In this document: piece by piece, positions 1 through 5,856 of the stretch
How the letters are laid out: every line of letters starts with the position of its first letter
Numbering within the stretch: the stretch's first letter is position 1
Assembly (NCBI GenBank): GCA_047921175.1
Contig: JBLRWQ010000098.1
Coordinates: forward strand, 1 to 8,488
Source of the DNA: T1Sed10-7 sp047921175
GTDB lineage: Bacteria; Actinomycetota; Nitriliruptoria; Nitriliruptorales; Nitriliruptoraceae
Direction: 5' to 3'
Length of the DNA: 8,488 bases
Notes under the pieces: generated by a model
What the model was told of the DNA's origin: nothing
Seen by the model: only the letters and a program-made list of their open reading frames with translations
Databases searched by the model: none
Made by a program: the position numbers and the translations under genes

Positions 1-676
1 CGCCGAGCAGCAGCGCGACCCGCGCCCGGCCGAGCTCGAGCTCGGCCAGGGGCACCGCCGCCGGATCGGGGGTGAGCGCGACGCTCTCCACCCCGGCGGC
101 CGCGAGGTCGCCCAGCAGCCCCTCGATCGAGGTGGCGCGTGCGAAGGGCACGTGCAGGACCTGCCCCATCGAGACGCGTACGCAGCGGCGGTACAGCGGG
201 TCGGCGCAGCTCGGTCCCAGCAGCACCCCGTCGATACCCAGCGCACGCGCGGTGCGGAAGAGGGCCCCGAGGTTCTCGTGGTCGTTCAGCCCCTCGAGCA
301 CGAACAGCCGCTCGGCGCGCGCGAGCACCTGCGCCACCCCGGTGGCCGGCAGCCGCTCGCCGCAGGCCAGCACCCCCTGGTGCAACCGGAAGCGCACCAC
401 CTGCTCCAGCAGCGGCTGCGGGACGACGTACACCGGTGCTGTGGCCCCCGCGACCACGTCGCGCATCGCCGTGAGACGGTCCTCGGCCAGCAGGACCGAG
501 CGCACGGGGTAGGGGGAGGTGAGCAGGGCGCGGACCGGCGTGGGGCCCTCGGCGATCAGGACCCCGTGCTGGTGCTCGTAGCGCTTGCGTAGGACGGCAT
601 CGGTCAGCGCGGCGTAGTCGGCCAGGCGCGGGTCGTCCGGGTCGTCGAGGTGGTGCAGCCCGGCGCCGGCGCCCAC
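1..676 (-). CDS. TrmH/SpoU-family RNA 2'-O-methyltransferase, C-terminus cut by window edge
   Basis: Likely an S-adenosylmethionine-dependent 2'-O-ribose methyltransferase of tRNA or rRNA (SPOUT superfamily). The visible 225 residues contain an N-terminal substrate-binding-like part (residues about 15-110, with 'GVLIAEG' at 38-44). The SpoU catalytic domain starts near 125, with motif 1 as NDHENLGALFRTA at 131-143, where N131 and R141 are the expected conserved Asn and Arg. The family-typical 'ADPLYRRCVRVSMG' follows at 158-171. The window ends at 'ALLLG', just where the second SpoU motif ([ST/A]EGxGL) should start, so the cofactor knot is off the edge. The start is GTG at 676; no other plausible in-frame start lies between the acyltransferase stop and this GTG. 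Only one base separates it from the upstream stop (680-678), so translation is probably coupled. The family is clear; the exact RNA target cannot be read. Confidence 0.9.
   Translation of the reverse strand, partial: MGAGAGLHHLDDPDDPRLADYAALTDAVLRKRYEHQHGVLIAEGPTPVRALLTSPYPVRSVLLAEDRLTAMRDVVAGATAPVYVVPQPLLEQVVRFRLHQGVLACGERLPATGVAQVLARAERLFVLEGLNDHENLGALFRTARALGIDGVLLGPSCADPLYRRCVRVSMGQVLHVPFARATSIEGLLGDLAAAGVESVALTPDPAAVPLAELELGRARVALLLG
28..47. repeat. perfect 20-bp palindrome inside the methyltransferase gene
   Basis: GGCCGAGCTC is followed directly by its own reverse complement GAGCTCGGCC. It encodes Leu-Ala-Glu-Leu-Glu-Leu-Gly on the minus strand, so alternating GAG and CTC codons explain most of the symmetry. 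A function as a binding site is possible but not supported by anything else here. Confidence 0.5.
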
Positions 677-677
677 C

Positions 678-1442
678 TCACCCGCCGTGACGACGGCGAC
701 GCTCGTCGGCTTCCTCGCGGGCCTGGGCGGCGGCCTCCTCCGGGGTCGGCGCGGTGCCGCCGAGGTGGGCCGGCAGCCACCACCCGTCGTCGGGCCCTGC
801 CGGGTGCTGCGGGTAGCGGCGCTGGGCCGTGTCCACCAGCTCGCCGATCGCGGTCATCAGCCGCTGGTGGACGGCGAGCGGGTCCTCGTCCGGCTCGTAC
901 GGCACCGGTGGTCCCAGGTCGATGCTGACCGCCGTGCCCCGGGCCGGGGTGAAGCTGCGCCCCTTGGTGAAGATGCGTTGGCTGCCCCAGATCGCCCCGG
1001 GGACCAGCGGCACCCGGTTCTCGACCGCCATGCGTGCCGCACCCGGCCGGCCCGCCAGGGGGACGAAGGAGCGCGAGATGGTGCCCTCCGGGAACATGCC
1101 GACCACGTCGCCGGCGCGCAGGGCCGCCGCGACCTCCCGCAGGGTGGTCTCGGTGTCGCCGCCACGCTCGACCCGGATGTGGCGCATCCCGCGCATCAGC
1201 GGCCCGGTGACGTTGTGGTCGAACACCTCGGCCTTGGCGACGAAGCGGACCCGCCGGCCGGCCTGGCGGGCCGCGTACCCGCCGAACACGAAGTCCAGGT
1301 AGCTGACGTGGTTGGTCGCCAGCACCGCCGGTCCGCGGCGGGGCAGGTGCTCGGCGCCTGTGACCCGCACGTTCCAGCGGAACATCGAGAACATCGTCAC
1401 GCTGGCGCCGACCGCCGTCGCGTACACCGGGTTGACCGCCAC
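678..1442 (-). CDS. PlsC-like 1-acylglycerol-3-phosphate acyltransferase family protein
   Basis: Membrane-associated acyltransferase of the PlsC/LPLAT family, expected to move an acyl group from acyl-CoA or acyl-ACP to lysophosphatidate or a related acceptor in phospholipid synthesis. With the start chosen here the protein has 254 residues. Motif I is NHVSYLD (catalytic H45, D50), the FVAKAEVF block lies at 67-74, motif III is FPEGT (117-121), and motif IV is VPLVPGAIWG (144-153). Residues 6-21 are hydrophobic and could anchor it to the membrane. The C-terminal 25 residues are a charged Glu/Arg-rich tail. The GTG at 1442 is preferred because AGGAGG lies 5 bases upstream and a -10-like TAGGGT at 1473-1468 gives a leader of about 20 bases. 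An upstream ATG at 1469 is in frame but falls inside that hexamer. First gene of a unit with the RNA methyltransferase. The acceptor lipid is inferred from family only. Confidence 0.9.
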   Translation of the reverse strand: MAVNPVYATAVGASVTMFSMFRWNVRVTGAEHLPRRGPAVLATNHVSYLDFVFGGYAARQAGRRVRFVAKAEVFDHNVTGPLMRGMRHIRVERGGDTETTLREVAAALRAGDVVGMFPEGTISRSFVPLAGRPGAARMAVENRVPLVPGAIWGSQRIFTKGRSFTPARGTAVSIDLGPPVPYEPDEDPLAVHQRLMTAIGELVDTAQRRYPQHPAGPDDGWWLPAHLGGTAPTPEEAAAQAREEADERRRRHGG

Positions 1443-1467
1443 GCCGCCCTCCTGGTCCGTGGCCCGC

Positions 1468-1473
1468 ACCCTA
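1468..1473 (-). promoter_or_regulatory. putative -10 element of the acyltransferase/methyltransferase unit
   Basis: TAGGGT read on the minus strand (1473 to 1468), followed by GCGGG. It fits the actinobacterial -10 pattern TAnnnT. Transcription would begin near 1461, about 19 bases before the GTG at 1442, with AGGAGG between. No TTGACA-like -35 is visible. Confidence 0.5.
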
Positions 1474-1501
1474 GCCCCGCGCGGACATCCGCCCCGCGCG
1501 G
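1474..1501. repeat. 11-bp direct repeat abutting the acyltransferase -10
   Basis: GCCCCGCGCGG occurs at 1474-1484 and again, identical, at 1491-1501 (17 bp start to start). The first copy abuts the TAGGGT hexamer and the second covers the expected -35 area of the minus-strand promoter. The placement suggests a tandem regulator site, but GC-rich sequence makes short repeats common, so this is tentative. Confidence 0.35.
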
Positions 1502-1515
1502 CCAGGGACCGATGA

Positions 1516-1541
1516 CCCGAGAGGTCGGGCCGGCAGCTGCC
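1516..1541. repeat. two small dyads upstream of the SDR promoter
   Basis: CCCGA-GAGG-TCGGG (1516-1529) and the perfect palindrome GGCAGCTGCC (1532-1541) lie back to back, ending one base before the TACGGT hexamer at 1543. They occupy the position where a repressor or activator could act on the plus-strand promoter. Both are short and may be chance. Confidence 0.25.
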
Positions 1542-1542
1542 C

Positions 1543-1548
1543 TACGGT
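1543..1548 (+). promoter_or_regulatory. putative -10 element of the SDR/deaminase unit
   Basis: TACGGT followed by GTGGGG. It matches the TASSGTG form seen at five other gene-upstream positions in this window. Transcription would begin near 1555 and leave an untranslated leader of about 67 bases before the ATG at 1622. No -35 is recognisable. Confidence 0.4.
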
Positions 1549-1621
1549 GTGGGGTGGTCCGGCGGGTTGCCGGGACCGAACCGCCACGGACCGGCGCCCG
1601 ACCCCGACGAGGAGCATGCCG

Positions 1622-2563
1622 ATGCCTTGGACCGCCGAGGACCTGCCGGAGCTCGCAGGCCGCACGATCCTGGTCACGGGCGCCACCTCGGGGCTCGGCG
1701 AGGCCTCGACGGTGGCGCTGGCGGTACGCGGTGCCCGTGTCGTGCTGGCGACGCGGTCCGCCGAGCGCACCGCCGCGCTGATGGACCGGATCCGGACCCG
1801 ACGGCCGCACGCGTCGGTCGAGCACCTCCCGCTGGACCTCGCCGACCTGGCCAGCGTGGAGCGCGCCGCCGCCGCCCTCGCCGAGCGCGTCGACCGCCTG
1901 GACGTGGTGCTCGCCAACGCCGGCGTGATGGCGACCCCGCTGCGGCGGACCGAGGACGGGTTCGAGCTGCAGATCGGGGTCAACCACCTCGGCCACTTCG
2001 CCCTGGTCGGCCGCCTGCTGCCCCTGCTCGTAGCGGCACCGGAGCCCCGCGTCGTGGTCGTCTCCTCGACCGCCCACCGGCTGGCACGCCTGGACGTGAA
2101 CGACCTGCTGTGGGAGCGGGCGCGGTACCAGCGCTGGGTGGCGTACGGCAACTCCAAGCTGGCCAACCTCCTGCACGTGCTGGAGCTGCAGCGCCGGGCC
2201 GAGGCGGCGGGCAGCCCGTTGACCGCCGTCGGCGCCCATCCCGGCTTCGCGGCCACCAACCTGCAGCTGGCCGGACCGGCGATGCAGGGCGGCATCCGCG
2301 GGCTCGTCACCGGGACCAGCCGCCGGGTGGCGAACGCGCTCGTCGCCCAGCCGGCCGCCCAGGGCGCCCTCCCACAGCTGTATGCGGCGACGGCGCCGGC
2401 GCTGCCCGGCGGGTCCTACTGGGGTCCGGACGGCCCCGGGGAGGCCCGCGGCTATCCTGCGCCCGCGACACGGTCTGGCCGGGCCCGTGACGCCGGCCTC
2501 GCCGCCGCCCTCTGGCAGCGGTCCGAGGAGCTGACCGGCGTGACCTACGACCTCGGGAGCTGA
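1622..2563 (+). CDS. short-chain dehydrogenase/reductase (retinol-dehydrogenase-like SDR)
   Basis: NAD(P)-dependent oxidoreductase of 313 residues with a classical SDR fold. The cofactor loop is TGATSGLG (19-26), followed by NAG (99-101), the catalytic Asn in VNHLG (N121), the Ser of VVSST (148-149) and YGNSK (Y175, K179), so the active site is complete. R45 after the second strand ('LATRS') suggests NADP(H). The C-terminal half, with 'SYWGPDG' and a closing 'SEELTGV', is typical of the actinobacterial subgroup annotated as retinol dehydrogenase-like or generic oxidoreductase; the substrate is unknown. The ATG at 1622 is preferred over the ATG at 1616 because GAGGAG at 1609-1614 is 7 bases from 1622 but only 1 base from 1616. 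The deaminase start follows three bases after the stop, so the two genes form an operon. Confidence 0.9.
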   Translation: MPWTAEDLPELAGRTILVTGATSGLGEASTVALAVRGARVVLATRSAERTAALMDRIRTRRPHASVEHLPLDLADLASVERAAAALAERVDRLDVVLANAGVMATPLRRTEDGFELQIGVNHLGHFALVGRLLPLLVAAPEPRVVVVSSTAHRLARLDVNDLLWERARYQRWVAYGNSKLANLLHVLELQRRAEAAGSPLTAVGAHPGFAATNLQLAGPAMQGGIRGLVTGTSRRVANALVAQPAAQGALPQLYAATAPALPGGSYWGPDGPGEARGYPAPATRSGRARDAGLAAALWQRSEELTGVTYDLGS

Positions 2564-2566
2564 CCC

Positions 2567-3028
2567 GTGACCCCCGGTGATCTGACCCTCCTGCGTCGCG
2601 CGATCGTGCTGGCCACGGAGGCCAAGGCGGCGGGTGAGGCACCCTTCGGTGCGCTGCTGCTGTCCGGCGGGGGGCAGGTGCTCGTGGAGGAACGCAACTC
2701 CACCCGGGCCGACCGCGACCCGACCGCGCACGCGGAGCTCAAGGTCGCCCGCTGGGCGAGCCGGTCCCTCGATCCGGACGACCGCCGCCGGGCCAGCGTG
2801 TTCGCCTCCGGTGAGCCCTGCCCGATGTGTGCCGTGGCGCATGCCGAGGCCGGGCTCGGCCGCCTGGTGTTCGCCTTCTCACAGCGCCAGCTGAGCCAGG
2901 TGACCGGCGGCCCGAGCTGGAAGCTGGGCGTGCGGGAGCTGTACGACCGGCGGGGGCTCGGCGTCGCGGTGGAGGGACCCGCCACCGAGCTGACCGCGGA
3001 GAGCACGGCGCTGCACAGCGTCGACTGA
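2567..3028 (+). CDS. CMP/dCMP-type zinc-dependent nucleoside/base deaminase
   Basis: Hydrolytic deaminase of the cytidine/deoxycytidylate superfamily, 153 residues. The zinc site is complete: HAE (ligand H55, proton-shuttling E57) in 'DPTAHAEL', and PCPMC (C85, C88) in 'SGEPCPMCAVAH'. 'APFGALL' at 25-31 is the usual substrate-side strand. The arrangement resembles guanine deaminases and TadA-like tRNA adenosine deaminases. The EPCPMC form and the residues after it ('AVAHAEAGLGRLVF') look more like a free-base or nucleoside deaminase than housekeeping TadA, but the substrate cannot be assigned. The GTG start at 2567 has GGGAG at 2555-2559 inside the end of the SDR gene, 7 bases upstream. It is translated from the SDR message and ends 16 bases before the end of the opposing ilvE gene. 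Confidence 0.88.
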   Translation: MTPGDLTLLRRAIVLATEAKAAGEAPFGALLLSGGGQVLVEERNSTRADRDPTAHAELKVARWASRSLDPDDRRRASVFASGEPCPMCAVAHAEAGLGRLVFAFSQRQLSQVTGGPSWKLGVRELYDRRGLGVAVEGPATELTAESTALHSVD

Positions 3029-3044
3029 GGCGTGGTGGCCCCGG

Positions 3045-4052
3045 TCAGCCCGTGACCGGCTCGGTCCACCCGTGCACGTCGTCCGTCTCGGCGCGCTGCA
3101 CGGCCAGCAGGGCCTCCCGCAGCCGTCGGGTCGTCGGCCCGACCCCACCGTCGGCGAACCGGTGCCGCCCACCGGCGTGGACCAGGCTGCCGACACCGGC
3201 GAGCACCGCCGCGGTCCCGGCCAACGCCGCCTCGCCCGGCCAGGCCAGGACCTCCTCGAGGGGGACCGGGCGCTCCTCGACCACGAGCCCGGCGTCGCGC
3301 GCCAGCGTGAGCACCGAGTCCCGCGTCACACCGTGCAGGAACGACCCGTCGAGGTCGCGGGTCACGACCCGGTCCGGCGCGAGCAGCAGGAAGTTGGCGG
3401 CACCGGTCTCCTGGACATCGCCACCGGGTGCGAACAGGACCTGGTCCGCGCCGTGCTCGGCACGCGCCTGCAGGGTCGCGCCCAGCGCCAGCACGTAGTT
3501 CGCGCCCGCCTTCGCCTCCCCGAAGCTCGGCGTGGTGCGGGGCAGCTCGGTCTCGACCTTGAGCGTCAACGCGCGGTCCCCGCCGGCGAAGTAGTCCCCG
3601 ACCGGCGAGGCGAGGATCACGAGCAGCGCGCCACGGGACGGACTGGCCGCGGCACCGATGTTGGGGTCGGTGCCGAGCAGCACGGGCCTGAGGTAGAGCG
3701 CACCGGGCGCCTCGGGGACGACCTCGAGGTTGGCGGCCGTGGCCTGCCGGATCGCGTCGGCGAGCAGGTCCGCGGGCGGGACCGGCAGGTGGAGCAGCCC
3801 CGCGGTCCGCCGTAGACGGGCGACGTGCCGGTCGAGACGGAACAGGCGCACGGTCCCGTCCATCCCACGGTGCGCCTTGAGCCCCTCGAAGCAGGCGCTG
3901 CCGTAGTGCAGGGCGTGCGCGAAGGGGTGCAGCGCCAGGGGGGCGACCGGCTCGTCGCGCACCGGGCCGAACACCCCGTCGACCGCCTCGGCGACGACCA
4001 TGACGGGCGCCGGCACGGTGCCGAAGGCGGGGGCGGAGCTCGCGGGGGTCAC
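3045..4052 (-). CDS. ilvE: branched-chain amino acid aminotransferase
   Basis: PLP-dependent fold-type IV aminotransferase that interconverts leucine, isoleucine or valine with their 2-oxo acids using glutamate/2-oxoglutarate, the last step of branched-chain amino acid synthesis or first step of breakdown. The 335-residue protein is near family length. It shows 'HYGSACFEGLKAHR' (49-62), 'YLRPVLLGTD' (120-129), the PLP lysine in 'GEAKAGANY' (K181), 'QETGAANF' (E215), 'LHGVTRDS' (239-246), the phosphate-binding 'GTAAVLAGVGSL' (279-290), and a family-like end 'DVHGWTEPV'. The GTG start at 4052 has AGGAGG at 4066-4061, 8 bases upstream, and a -10-like hexamer about 46 bases upstream. It is transcribed alone. 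D-amino acid aminotransferase or aminodeoxychorismate lyase are fold relatives, but the 'FEGLKA' and C-terminal blocks favour IlvE. Confidence 0.93.
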   Translation of the reverse strand: MTPASSAPAFGTVPAPVMVVAEAVDGVFGPVRDEPVAPLALHPFAHALHYGSACFEGLKAHRGMDGTVRLFRLDRHVARLRRTAGLLHLPVPPADLLADAIRQATAANLEVVPEAPGALYLRPVLLGTDPNIGAAASPSRGALLVILASPVGDYFAGGDRALTLKVETELPRTTPSFGEAKAGANYVLALGATLQARAEHGADQVLFAPGGDVQETGAANFLLLAPDRVVTRDLDGSFLHGVTRDSVLTLARDAGLVVEERPVPLEEVLAWPGEAALAGTAAVLAGVGSLVHAGGRHRFADGGVGPTTRRLREALLAVQRAETDDVHGWTEPVTG

Positions 4053-4097
4053 GATGGCGGCCTCCTGGAGCGGGCAGCGGGGCGCAGGTGGCCGCGC

Positions 4098-4103
4098 ACG
4101 CTA
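4098..4103 (-). promoter_or_regulatory. putative -10 element of ilvE
   Basis: TAGCGT on the minus strand (4103 to 4098), followed by GCGCGG. Transcription would start near 4091, giving a leader of about 39 bases that contains the AGGAGG of ilvE. It lies 22 bp from the opposing TACCGT; a CCGCC-AG-GGCGG dyad (4105-4116) sits between the two. Confidence 0.5.
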
Positions 4104-4115
4104 GCCGCCAGGGCG

Positions 4116-4137
4116 GTGCCGGCCCTACCGTGCCGGC
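4116..4137 (+). repeat. 8-bp direct repeat spanning the enoyl-reductase-like gene -10
   Basis: GTGCCGGC occurs at 4116-4123 and 4130-4137, 14 bp apart, with TACCGT (4126-4131) between and overlapping the second copy. The same octamer is also doubled at 7315-7334 in another promoter of this window. A shared regulator site is possible. Confidence 0.35.
4126..4131 (+). promoter_or_regulatory. putative -10 element of the enoyl-reductase-like gene
   Basis: TACCGT followed by GCCGGC. Transcription would begin near 4138, about 19 bases before the ATG at 4157, with GAGGGG in the leader. Divergent partner of the ilvE promoter. Confidence 0.5.
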
Positions 4138-4156
4138 AACGACCCGAGGGGTGGAC

Positions 4157-5317
4157 ATGACGCACGACCGGCCGTACGACCTCGTCCTGCTCGGCGCGAC
4201 CGGCTTCACCGGCCGGCTCGTCGCCGAGCACCTCGCCGGCCGCGTGGGCACGCTGCGCTGGGCGATCGCCGGTCGTGACCGGGACCGACTGCAGCAGGTG
4301 GCCGACGCCCTCGCCGCCACCGGTACCTCGGTCCCCGACGTCGAGGTGGTGGACGTCTCCGATCTGGTCGGCCTGCTCGACCTCGCGGCACGCACCCGGG
4401 CCCTCGCCACCACCGTCGGGCCCTACGCGCGCCTGGGCGAGCCCGTCGTCCAGGCCTGCGTGCGGGCCGGGACCGACTACGCCGACATCACCGGCGAGCC
4501 GGCCTTCGTGGACCTGCTCCGCGCCCGCTACGACGCCGACGCGGCCCGTCGGGGCGTGCGGATCGTGACCTGCTGCGGGTTCGACTCGGTCCCCCACGAC
4601 CTCGGCGTGGCCTTCACGGTCGCCCAGCTCCCCGACGACGTGCCCCTGACCGTTCGGGGCTACGTCCGCGGTCAGGGCCGCCTCAGCGGCGGCACGCTGC
4701 ACTCGGCGGTCGGCGCGATCGCCGACCGGACCCCACCCGTCACCCGGCCCGACCGCGACCCGGTCGTCGCCCCGCGGCGTCGCGCGGTAGCGCTGCCGGC
4801 CCGGGTGCACCGGGTGGCGTCGCTCGGTGGCTGGGGTGTGCCGCTCCCGACGATCGACCCGAGCATCGTGCTGCGGTCGGCGCGGGAACTGGAGGGCTAC
4901 GGCAGTGCCTTCCGGTACGGCCACTACGCGCACGTACGACGGCTCCCGATCGCGGCTGCAGGGGTCGCGACCGTGGGGGTGGCGGCCGCGATGGCGAGCA
5001 TGCGTCCCACCCGGGCGGTGCTCGAACGCCTCCTCCCGGACGCCGGCACCGGACCCGACGAGGCGACGCGTGCCCGCAGCAGCTTCTCCGTGACCTTCCT
5101 CGGCCACGGCGCGGACGCCTCGGTCCGCACCCGCGTGGCCGGTGGCGATCCGGGCTACGACGAGACGGCCCGCATGCTCGGGGAGGCCGCCCTGCTGCTG
5201 GCCGGCGGTGAGGCGCCCGGTCGGGCCGGCGTGGTCACGCCGGCGATCGCGCTGGGCTGGCCGTACCTGGAGCGCCTGCGCGAGCAGGGGATCACCTTCG
5301 AGGTACTGGCGGACTGA
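4157..5317 (+). CDS. saccharopine-dehydrogenase-like / trans-acting enoyl reductase family protein
   Basis: NAD(P)-binding oxidoreductase of 386 residues, family of mycobacterial Rv2953 (trans-acting enoyl reductase of phenolphthiocerol/DIM synthesis) and eukaryotic SCCPDH. The Rossmann loop is GATGFTG (13-19), and 'AGRDRDRL' (38-45) follows the second strand. The family signature 'TTVGPYARLGEP' (85-96) continues into 'AGTDYADITGE' (104-114), then 'CGFDSVPHDLG' (140-150). A hydrophobic stretch near 264-281 could be a membrane helix, as in relatives. The C-terminal 'VVTPAIALG' (359-367) is also typical. The ATG at 4157 is chosen for GAGGGG at 4145-4150 and because the Rossmann strand begins only about 7 residues later. 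No polyketide synthase is visible nearby, so the DIM role should not be transferred. It is transcribed alone, and its 3' end overlaps vanZ. Confidence 0.88.
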   Translation: MTHDRPYDLVLLGATGFTGRLVAEHLAGRVGTLRWAIAGRDRDRLQQVADALAATGTSVPDVEVVDVSDLVGLLDLAARTRALATTVGPYARLGEPVVQACVRAGTDYADITGEPAFVDLLRARYDADAARRGVRIVTCCGFDSVPHDLGVAFTVAQLPDDVPLTVRGYVRGQGRLSGGTLHSAVGAIADRTPPVTRPDRDPVVAPRRRAVALPARVHRVASLGGWGVPLPTIDPSIVLRSARELEGYGSAFRYGHYAHVRRLPIAAAGVATVGVAAAMASMRPTRAVLERLLPDAGTGPDEATRARSSFSVTFLGHGADASVRTRVAGGDPGYDETARMLGEAALLLAGGEAPGRAGVVTPAIALGWPYLERLREQGITFEVLAD

Positions 5318-5789
5318 CCGGCCGGGGCGCGACGCGGGCCCCGGCGAGCGCCGCCAGCACGAGGCCGACGGCCGCGCCCACGGCGTTGGCCAGCACGTCC
5401 GCGGTGTTGGCGACACGCCCGGTCGGGACGAGGTACTGGAAGGCCTCGATCGCCACCGAGCCGAGGACGCAGCCGACCCACACCACCGCCGCGTGCCGAC
5501 GCCACCACAGCGCGGCCGCGAACGCCCCTACGGGCACGAACAGCGCCACGTTGTCGAGCACGGGCCGCCAGGCGATGCTGCTCCAGCCACGGGCACCGTC
5601 CAGCGGGTCCAGGAACAGGCGTCGGGGTGCGTCCGGGTCCGGACCGAGCAGGGTCAGCCCGAGGACCTCGGCCACCACGAGCACGAGGCCGACCGCGGCC
5701 AGGACGCTGGCGGTACCGGTCGCGCCGCGTCGCCGCAGCAGCCCGACGAGCCCCAGGACGGCGAGCAGGCCGACCGTACCGACTCGCAC
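5292..5789 (-). CDS. VanZ-family membrane protein
   Basis: Small integral membrane protein of the VanZ-like family, named after the teicoplanin-resistance accessory protein VanZ; most members have no known function. From the start chosen here it has 165 residues with about five hydrophobic segments: 4-18, 28-49, 78-96, 101-120 and 134-150. The conserved core is present: 'NVALFVPVG' (80-88), 'EAFQYLVPTGR' (E115, Q118, R125) and 'ADVLANAVGA' (D131, N135). The start is uncertain. GTG at 5789 retains the first hydrophobic segment, but its ribosome site is weak. An in-frame ATG at 5927 would add a Pro/Arg-rich 46 residues and run into the patatin gene, which looks like non-coding shadow. Its last 26 bp overlap the end of the enoyl-reductase-like gene on the other strand. 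Confidence 0.82.
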   Translation of the reverse strand: MRVGTVGLLAVLGLVGLLRRRGATGTASVLAAVGLVLVVAEVLGLTLLGPDPDAPRRLFLDPLDGARGWSSIAWRPVLDNVALFVPVGAFAAALWWRRHAAVVWVGCVLGSVAIEAFQYLVPTGRVANTADVLANAVGAAVGLVLAALAGARVAPRPVSPPVPRR

Positions 5790-5821
5790 CCGTGCGACCG
5801 GTGGGGCAGGCTGGACGTCCC

Positions 5822-5842
5822 GCCCCGGTCCGGGACCGGGGC
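5822..5842. repeat. perfect 9-bp inverted repeat upstream of the patatin gene
   Basis: Left arm GCCCCGGTC (5822-5830), loop CGG, right arm GACCGGGGC (5834-5842), with no mismatch. It ends 4 bases before the AAGGAG ribosome site of the patatin gene, inside the only intergenic region between it and vanZ. As RNA it would form a very stable stem next to the ribosome site; as DNA it could be an operator. It is not followed by a T-run on either side, so it is not a typical intrinsic terminator. Confidence 0.55.
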
Positions 5843-5856
5843 CCGAAGGAGGAGCG

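Noticed and set aside
1397..2842. Minus-strand frame of about 480 codons opposite the SDR and deaminase
   Set aside because: Antisense shadow with His/Gln/Gly-rich low-information sequence; no start context and it covers two divergent promoters.
3029..3044. Terminator between the deaminase gene and ilvE
   Set aside because: The 16-bp gap has no inverted repeat or T-run.
4011..4023. CGGCAC-G-GTGCCG inverted repeat near the start of ilvE
   Set aside because: It lies within codons for Gly-Thr-Val-Pro and is short; likely codon-driven symmetry.
2545..4413. Long open frame on the minus strand (over 600 codons)
   Set aside because: It runs antisense to the deaminase and through ilvE in a different frame. 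The composition is Arg/Pro/Ala/Gly-rich with no motif; ilvE and the deaminase have complete family signatures in their own frames.
4788..4793. TAGCGC and similar TASSG strings inside genes as further promoters
   Set aside because: They lack the final T or the G after it and sit within coding sequence.
5773..5778. TACGGT on the minus strand as a vanZ promoter
   Set aside because: It lies inside the first VanZ membrane segment if translation starts at 5789, and no usable downstream start keeps that segment; the sequence is read as coding.
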